Shown: positions 58,565 through 64,000 of the stretch, piece after piece
How positions within the stretch are numbered: the first letter of the stretch is position 1
Layout of the letters: each line of letters starts with the position of its first letter
Assembly: GCA_017537345.1 (NCBI GenBank)
Contig: JAFYKY010000010.1
Location: 124,001 to 188,000, forward strand
DNA: 64,000 nucleotides
Reading direction: 5' to 3'
Origin: Clostridia bacterium
GTDB taxonomy: Bacteria; Bacillota; Clostridia; Oscillospirales; CAG-382
The notes under the pieces: model-generated
What the model was told of the DNA's origin: nothing
Database searches by the model: none
The model's input: only the letters and a program-made list of their open reading frames with translations
Translations under genes and position numbers: made by a program

Positions 58565-59406
58565 TTATTCTCCGTAACCGTGGTATAGGTTAAAGGTATA
58601 CCGTAGGTTTCTTCGTATACCTTTTTCCACGCAAGGTAATTTTTTTGTTTCATTTCCAAAGCGTTTTGCTTTACGTTTTTACTTGCATCGGGATAAATGG
58701 GCTTTAATATATGCACGGTGTACGCCTGCAGAGGGAAACCGTCTGCACCGTAGGTTTCCGTATCTTCCATAGTGATAAAGAATGGCACCACGGGGGCGTT
58801 TGCGCGGGCGGCAAACCGAAACGCGCCTTCCTTTAAAGGACGGGGCTTGCGGTAGTTCCACCACATACCCTGCTCGGGGTAAATGAGTATCTTTTCGCCC
58901 CGCTTCAAAAGGGTATCCACCGCTACCATAAGCTCGCGGAGGACGGCTATATTGCTTCCCAAGGGCAGAGTGTTGCAATGGCGGAAGAAATATCCGTACA
59001 GACCCGGGAAGGAGGTATAGTTTCCTTCGCGGATCACTTTATAAAGTCTTTTTCTGCCGAGAGATTTTTCGATAGCCTTAAAAACCGCATAGTTATCAAA
59101 AGCGTTAAAGTGGTTGCAGGTGATCATCGCCCCTTTATCCGCCACGGAAAGATAGTTTTCCAGCCCCCTTACCTCTTTGATAATAAGCTGACCTTCTTTT
59201 ATAAGCTTATCGAAATAGTTTTTCGCCACGCGGTTTGCTATTTCCGAGGATATTTTTGAAGAAAGCTTTTTTAAGGTGTAATCCACCTGACCGGGTTTTA
59301 AAGGCGTAGTGGGGGGATCGTTTTCCACGTCACGGTCAAAATATCCTTTTTTCTCGTATTCTTTTATGCGTTCAAGCACCAGTAAACGTTCTAATGATTG
59401 CTCCAT
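58528..59406 (-). CDS. PlsC-family acyltransferase
   Basis: 292 residues. The His-x4-Asp motif is in CNHFNAFD (His near 97), then the glycerophosphate-binding YPEQGMWW and LKEGAFRFA blocks, and VVPFFI. It transfers an acyl chain to a lysophospholipid or related acceptor at the membrane face. The N-terminal 80 residues are an extra helical region. It is the middle gene of a glycosyltransferase-acyltransferase operon, 3 bases after the GT8 stop. Confidence 0.88.
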   Translation of the reverse strand: MEQSLERLLVLERIKEYEKKGYFDRDVENDPPTTPLKPGQVDYTLKKLSSKISSEIANRVAKNYFDKLIKEGQLIIKEVRGLENYLSVADKGAMITCNHFNAFDNYAVFKAIEKSLGRKRLYKVIREGNYTSFPGLYGYFFRHCNTLPLGSNIAVLRELMVAVDTLLKRGEKILIYPEQGMWWNYRKPRPLKEGAFRFAARANAPVVPFFITMEDTETYGADGFPLQAYTVHILKPIYPDASKNVKQNALEMKQKNYLAWKKVYEETYGIPLTYTTVTENKCFTQQPSQQQM

Positions 59407-59409
59407 ATT

Positions 59410-60369
59410 TTATACCTCTGCGGGAATTTTTACTGCAAATCTTAAGGGAAGCAGGTATTCGGGGGACTGCGCCAAGGCGGTATCTCTGCTTGCGGTTACG
59501 GCAAGCTGTTCAAACTGCTGTGCATCCCTGACCATATCTGCGGGGGAATAATTTTCTTTTATCTTTAAGATATCTTCAAAATATTCCGTCTGCTTGGCGT
59601 AGTACCAGAAATCCTTTTCGTATCCAACGCCTTCGTAATGCCAAGGCTTCCAGTTGATCTTGTAATGAACTATCTTTGCGCGGTCGTTTTCGTCTTCACA
59701 GCCTGGGAATGCGTTTTTATTCCAATGCTGGGGAAGTGCGAGCACGTTGCCGTAAAACAGCACGTTAAGGTAATCCTGATCCTGTGTGGTGGTGAAGGTG
59801 TATTCCGCCATTATTTCCATAAGTCGGGCTTGTATATCCACTTCGCGCAAAAGAGCAAGGTTCATAACCATAACACCTGCGTTAAAGTAATCCTCTCTGT
59901 TTATGCCCAAAACCGTTTCCACATAGGTGCCGTAAACGTCGTATGCTGTCATAACCTCTTCGCGCATAACGGCGGCAAAACGGTCCTCAAGAGGGCAATT
60001 ATACAATTCGCTTATATCACCGTTTACGGCAATATCGCAATCCAGATACAAGCCCTTATCGTATTCGGGGAACATATCCGCAATAAGGAAGCGGTAGTAG
60101 GTGGCTTTGGTATAATAATCACGCACGTGGATACGGTGGTTCATAGAACGCATACCCTCTGACACATCGCTTATAAGTATGTTGAAGTTTTTATCAGAAT
60201 AAGCCTGCAGGCGGGAAATGTTTGTTTGGTTTAAGCCCTCTGTAAGAATATGTACGTTGTATATATGATCGCGGGAAGCGTTTTGTGTAATGGATTTAAG
60301 CGCAACGCCGAGAAAGGGTGCATAATTATCGTCCACGGCAAAGAAAACGGGGATGACGGGTAATGACAT
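59410..60369 (-). CDS. Glycosyltransferase family 8
   Basis: 319 residues. GT-A fold with FAVDDNYAPFLGVALKSI at the nucleotide-sugar site, DxD motif in YLDCDIAVNGD (about 109-111), YFNAGVMVMNL, TQDQDYLNV and KIVHYKINWKPW, all usual for GT8. It transfers a hexose (glucose or galactose from UDP-sugar). With the two acyltransferases downstream it probably makes an acylated glycolipid or modified surface polymer. Confidence 0.92.
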   Translation of the reverse strand: MSLPVIPVFFAVDDNYAPFLGVALKSITQNASRDHIYNVHILTEGLNQTNISRLQAYSDKNFNILISDVSEGMRSMNHRIHVRDYYTKATYYRFLIADMFPEYDKGLYLDCDIAVNGDISELYNCPLEDRFAAVMREEVMTAYDVYGTYVETVLGINREDYFNAGVMVMNLALLREVDIQARLMEIMAEYTFTTTQDQDYLNVLFYGNVLALPQHWNKNAFPGCEDENDRAKIVHYKINWKPWHYEGVGYEKDFWYYAKQTEYFEDILKIKENYSPADMVRDAQQFEQLAVTASRDTALAQSPEYLLPLRFAVKIPAEV

Positions 60370-60403
60370 TTAAAACTGACCTCCATAGGTATTTTACCCC
60401 TGT

Positions 60404-60432
60404 ATTTTACCCCGTAAACCAAGAAAACTCAA
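60404..60432 (-). promoter_or_regulatory. Promoter of the GT8/acyltransferase operon
   Basis: Minus strand: -35 TTGAGT at 60427-60432, 17-base spacer, -10 TAAAAT at 60404-60409. The -10 lies in a tandem duplication of GGGGTAAAATAC. Confidence 0.6.
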
Positions 60433-60491
60433 CCTACTGTTATTTTTTGGCGGTAGAGTTTTCGAAAATCGGCTCTACACATAGTAGAAAA

Positions 60492-60543
60492 CGCCCGTTT
60501 TATCTGCGTTTTTCAAAGCTTTGCTTTGCAGACAAAACGGGCG
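60492..60543. other. Second hairpin downstream of the dockerin gene
   Basis: CGCCCGTTTT / AAAACGGGCG with inner TCTGC/GCAGA, a long imperfect hairpin placed after the terminator at 60546-60574 on the minus strand. It may be a back-up terminator (AT-rich flank). Confidence 0.55.
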
Positions 60544-60545
60544 CG

Positions 60546-60574
60546 AAAAAGCCTCGGCTGATTTAGCCGAGGCT
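60546..60574 (-). terminator. Terminator of the dockerin gene
   Basis: Minus strand: AGCCTCGGCT / AGCCGAGGCT followed by T5, 46 bases after the stop codon. Confidence 0.9.
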
Positions 60575-60619
60575 CTTCCGTCAAAGGGGAGACATTAAAT
60601 ATAATTCAGAAAGGAACGA

Positions 60620-63600
60620 TTATTCTGCGTCTTCTGCTTCCCAGCCGGGAATTACGTAAGTGCCGAGGAATGCACGCTTAGCGAGATAGTAGTCACGTGC
60701 ATCAACCTTACCGTTGCCATTTACGTCTGCTGTCTTGAGAACGAGTTCGCCAACGTCTTCAGCGGTAAGAGTGCCGAGAACGAGCTTTCTGATGATTGCG
60801 TAGTCGGTAGCGGTGATCTTGCCATCGAGGTCAGCGTCGCCGGTCTTGAAGCCGGAAACTGCCTGCATGGTGTATGCGGGGTTAACCTTGGGGTCGATAG
60901 CAAACTTGGTAGCAAGGTCGATATCGCCGAGGAGGAGATACTTGCCAACGAGTTCGCCGTGGCAGATCTTATCGTAGCCGGTGCAGTTCTTGGTTACGTA
61001 GTAGAGGAAGCCGTTTTCGGGGATCTCTACGTCAAGGAGTGCCTTGCCGCCAACAACGCCGGTTACGAGATATGCGCCGTCAACATTTTCTACGATGTAG
61101 AGGATGTCGGTATCTTCAGCTGTCATATTGGGAGCGTCGCCAGCCTTCTTGAGTCCTGCTTCACCAACTGCCATGGTGATGATCTGGGTTTCGAAGCAGT
61201 GCCAGCTGTAGTTGTAGTTGTGAGATACGATAAGATCCATATCTTCAGCGGTAGGAACCAAAACTGCGGTAGCGTCTGCGGTGGTGGTGAGGTCTGCTAT
61301 GTTAAGACCGTTGAATATTACACGGTCGCCAACTGCGAGAGACTTAATAAGAGCGTGAACGTATGCGCCTGCGGTGCCTGCTGCTGCAGTATCGTGAGCT
61401 GCCAATACAAAGCCGCCTTCAGCAATTTCGAAGGATGCAGCTTCGCCGGTAGCACCTCTGATTGCCGCTACTTCATATACGCCTGCGATGGTGGTGGGCT
61501 TGAAGGAAATGTGAGACCACCAAGTGTGAGTACAAGCAAGATATGCTTCTTGATCGGTGAACAAGTATGCGCCGTTTGCGCCGTTTGCAGAGGTGCTCCA
61601 ATCGGATACGTTCCAATCGGTAACTACCTGAGAGGTAACGGGAGCTTCGGGAGCCTTGCCGAATACTTCGTAGAATTCGGTGGTGTTCCAAGGAGCGTAG
61701 GTTGCGCCTTCGCCGGTAACGTTATCGTACTTAATGCTGTGCATAGTGGTAGAGTTGCTCTGACCAAGCTGGAGGTTGAGACGGTATTCGCCGTCGATAC
61801 CGAGAGTAGCCTTATCAAGTACGAGGGTGAAGAAGTAGTCGTTACCAACTACAGTGTATTCAGCACTTACAATTGCTTCGTTGATAGAAGAAGCATGCTT
61901 TGCGTTGTAAGCTTCGCCTGCACTAACCTTATAGTCATAAAGGGTGGTACGAGCAGTATCGGTGATATCAGCGTCTACCCAAACGCGGAACATAGTGTCG
62001 TCATCAAGAACAACCTTATTGTCAACTGCGTAGTTAACGGTAACGGTGGTTTCACCGTCTTCAACGAGATACCAGAAATCAAGAGTGAGTTTATCTGCCC
62101 AAGCATCACCGAGCTGCTGGATTGTACCAACATTAACGCCGTCTACGTGAGTGTAAGTATCCTTGTAGGATTCGTCGTCTTCTTCAACGGGAGCTGCTTC
62201 TACGGTGAAGCCTGCGTTTTCAAGAGCAACTGCGGTGCCGGTGTGAGTCTTAAGATCGCCAACGTTGTAAAGAGTGATGGTATCGCCAACGTTGATGGTG
62301 TCCATAACCTCGTGACCTGCCTTGTTTGCATTGAAAATAACAGCAAACTGACCTGCAGCGATGGTAAGATCGGTCTTAATGCCGTTAGGACCTTCAGCAG
62401 GCTCTCTGCCGAGAGTGAGGTAAACAGCCGTTACGGTACCGTCTTCATCACAAACAGCAACCTTGCAGTAGTTAAGGTCTTTAACTGCGCCAAGATACTT
62501 ATTAACGAGTTCGCCGAGGGTCATATCGACATCAGCATAAGCAACCATGCTATACGCATCATGGATATAGCCGAGATAATCAAGTCCGGTTGCGCCTTCG
62601 GGAAGCTCTTCGGGAACTTCGGTGCCGTAAACTTCGATTTCGTTAAGGAAAGCGAAGGTGCCGCCAAGTTTAACTTCGAATTTTACATACTGTGCGGAAA
62701 CTGCAAGTTCTTCTGCCTTTGCCCAGTAAGCAACCTGGTTTGCATCGGAAACAGTAAGAGCGATTGCTTCGCTCCAGGTTTCGCCGTCTTCGGATACGTA
62801 GAGATTAGCGTATTCGGGAACAGCAACGCCTGCGCCGGTATCGTTAACGAGATTTACCTGAATAGCGGTAATATCATAAAGAGCGCCGAGATCGACAACT
62901 ACGGTACCAATCTTATCAACGGTGTTTGCGCCTGTGAAAGCAAACCATCTGTTGTCATAGGTCATTGCGCCGTAAGCGTTACCATCGGTAAGCTTAGCGT
63001 TATAAGTACCATTTTCTTCGCCGGAAAGAGTGTAATCTTTATTAAGAGCTACGTTAACGGGAGCGTTGGGGTCTACCCAAAGTTCTGCGGTAGCATCTGC
63101 AGCAGTGGCCTTGTTTGCGAAATCAACGCCTTTGAAGAATACCACGTCGCCAACTGCGAGTTCGCTCATAAATGCAAGAGCGTATGCGCCGGAAGATTCG
63201 GGAGTATCGCCTGCGCTGGACCATGCCATCCATACAAATCCATTTTCGGGAATTGTGAGGAAGGGAACGGTATCGCCGGAAGAAGGTCTGAGAGCCACAA
63301 CTTCGTAGCCGCCTTCAACTGTTGCGGAAGGAGCGAATGCTGCGTGTATCCACCAGTAGTTGCCGCAGTTTGCGTAAACATCTGCATCGTCATAGATAAA
63401 CGCGCCGGTTGCGCCGCCAACGGATTCCTTGTAGGATACAGGGTTCCAGTCGGTAACTACCTTGGAGGTAACGGGAGCTTCTTCAGCAGCTGCGGTGCCG
63501 TATACTTCAACTTCGTTTACAAAGCCGAAGGTGCCCTGAGTTTCCATTTCAAACTTAACATACTGAGCTTTACCGGAAACAGTTACTTCTACGATAAAGT

Positions 63601-64000
63601 TGGAAGCGGTTTCGAGAGCGGGAATTTCAGCCGCTGTTGCTTCGCTCCAATTTTCACCGTCTTCGGAAAGATATACATTGATAGCCTTGGGACCGAGAAT
63701 ACCGGAGCCGCCCTTTGCATCATAGCAGTTTGCCTTAACAGAGGTAATGTCATAAAGACCTTCAAGGTCGATTATAACATAGCCCAAATGATCGGGAGCA
63801 TTGATAATAGATGCGTCGGTTCCGTTGCAATAGAAGGTAAACCAGTTGCCGTCATAAGTAAGGTTTGCCTGTGCGGCACCGTCGGTAAGGGAAGCGGTGT
63901 ACTGAGCATAAGCTTTACCGCAACCGGAAATAGTGTAATCTTTTCCCAGAGCTACGTTTGTTGCTTCTGCGGATGCAGGGATTACAAACGTTGCAAACAA
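60620..64000 (-). CDS. Large secreted dockerin protein with discoidin-like and repeated unassigned domains (5' end off window)
   Basis: At least 1,126 residues; the frame runs off the right edge inside the signal peptide (cleavage likely after PASA). Two F5/8-type discoidin domains (about residues 15-170 and 300-455; NVALGKDYTISG, NVALNKDYTLSG; each ends VNEVEVYG or LNEIEVYG). Two copies of an unassigned domain of about 120 residues begin VVTDWN (about 180 and 795); a third related one may start near 930. A further beta-rich region lies at 455-790. The C-terminus is a type I dockerin with two EF-hand repeats (GDADLDGKITATDYAIIRKL and ADVNGNGKVDARDYYLAKRA, about 1050-1115), so it docks to a cohesin scaffold. 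No catalytic domain is seen; it may bind polysaccharide. Strongly biased codons suggest high expression. Confidence 0.88.
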   Translation of the reverse strand: MFATFVIPASAEATNVALGKDYTISGCGKAYAQYTASLTDGAAQANLTYDGNWFTFYCNGTDASIINAPDHLGYVIIDLEGLYDITSVKANCYDAKGGSGILGPKAINVYLSEDGENWSEATAAEIPALETASNFIVEVTVSGKAQYVKFEMETQGTFGFVNEVEVYGTAAAEEAPVTSKVVTDWNPVSYKESVGGATGAFIYDDADVYANCGNYWWIHAAFAPSATVEGGYEVVALRPSSGDTVPFLTIPENGFVWMAWSSAGDTPESSGAYALAFMSELAVGDVVFFKGVDFANKATAADATAELWVDPNAPVNVALNKDYTLSGEENGTYNAKLTDGNAYGAMTYDNRWFAFTGANTVDKIGTVVVDLGALYDITAIQVNLVNDTGAGVAVPEYANLYVSEDGETWSEAIALTVSDANQVAYWAKAEELAVSAQYVKFEVKLGGTFAFLNEIEVYGTEVPEELPEGATGLDYLGYIHDAYSMVAYADVDMTLGELVNKYLGAVKDLNYCKVAVCDEDGTVTAVYLTLGREPAEGPNGIKTDLTIAAGQFAVIFNANKAGHEVMDTINVGDTITLYNVGDLKTHTGTAVALENAGFTVEAAPVEEDDESYKDTYTHVDGVNVGTIQQLGDAWADKLTLDFWYLVEDGETTVTVNYAVDNKVVLDDDTMFRVWVDADITDTARTTLYDYKVSAGEAYNAKHASSINEAIVSAEYTVVGNDYFFTLVLDKATLGIDGEYRLNLQLGQSNSTTMHSIKYDNVTGEGATYAPWNTTEFYEVFGKAPEAPVTSQVVTDWNVSDWSTSANGANGAYLFTDQEAYLACTHTWWSHISFKPTTIAGVYEVAAIRGATGEAASFEIAEGGFVLAAHDTAAAGTAGAYVHALIKSLAVGDRVIFNGLNIADLTTTADATAVLVPTAEDMDLIVSHNYNYSWHCFETQIITMAVGEAGLKKAGDAPNMTAEDTDILYIVENVDGAYLVTGVVGGKALLDVEIPENGFLYYVTKNCTGYDKICHGELVGKYLLLGDIDLATKFAIDPKVNPAYTMQAVSGFKTGDADLDGKITATDYAIIRKLVLGTLTAEDVGELVLKTADVNGNGKVDARDYYLAKRAFLGTYVIPGWEAEDAE

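Noticed and set aside
58016..60369. Carotenoid (staphyloxanthin-like) cluster
   Set aside because: No phytoene or squalene synthase or desaturase genes are present; only the CrtO-like protein recalls that pathway.

Overview
The window looks like the chromosome of an anaerobic, endospore-forming member of the Clostridia (gut- or rumen-type Oscillospirales/Ruminococcaceae are the closest impression). Reasons: AddA/AddB instead of RecBCD, three sporulation families (SpoIIR, SpoIIQ-like, SpoIID), a dockerin-bearing secreted protein, VanW and DUF4855 proteins, strong AAAGGAGG-type ribosome binding sites, and many textbook -35/-10 promoters with 17-base spacers. Base composition is mid-range with AT-rich intergenic gaps. 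I see no phage, integrase, insertion-sequence transposase or CRISPR array. One tRNA gene, tRNA-Leu(CAA), is present.

Layout. 1-5261: end of a membrane protein, then a minus-strand metF-metH-eamA operon (one-carbon/methionine) and a vanW gene. 5358-11791: envelope and surface genes: a lipoprotein with a pentapeptide-repeat stalk and a transglutaminase-like domain, a secreted DNRLRE-PPC-M23 protein, an orphan lipoprotein and an SGNH hydrolase lipoprotein. 11947-24101: Nudix hydrolase, spoIIR-addB-addA, then minus-strand spoIIQ-like and spoIID-like genes, a membrane protein, a second SpoIID-family gene, and tRNA-Leu. 24252-32555: DUF4855 protein, an operon of a Cys-motif anchored protein, a radical SAM enzyme and a lipoprotein, a TrpXYZ-type ABC importer, a ZIP metal transporter and an alpha/beta hydrolase. 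32595-39672: an ABC exporter coupled to its XRE-TPR regulator, a calcium P-type ATPase and a Kef/Nha-type antiporter.

39673-41389 is the most unusual stretch. Two inverted copies (226-229 nt) of an elaborately folded element each begin two bases after the stop codon of an inward-facing gene. They flank one gene that fuses a CD3324/Mor-like DNA-binding domain to an unrecognised domain. Loops differ between the copies, helices are kept, and three helix positions show compensatory changes, which points to a structured RNA or DNA element under selection.

41390-46105 is a four-gene sugar operon: an isomerase-oxidoreductase fusion, an isomerase, NagA and a ROK kinase. 46585-51252 is a MarR-controlled heterodimeric ABC exporter. 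51428-57947 is a cluster of XRE-family regulators with lipoproteins. 58016-60369 is a glycosyltransferase/acyltransferase operon, probably for a glycolipid. 60620-64000 is the body of a large secreted dockerin protein that runs off the right edge.

A second dispersed family of 3'-end hairpins (CCCCAAGAA stem followed by ACCCC) occurs after three unrelated genes, near 159-187, 11873-11940 and 30658-30690.
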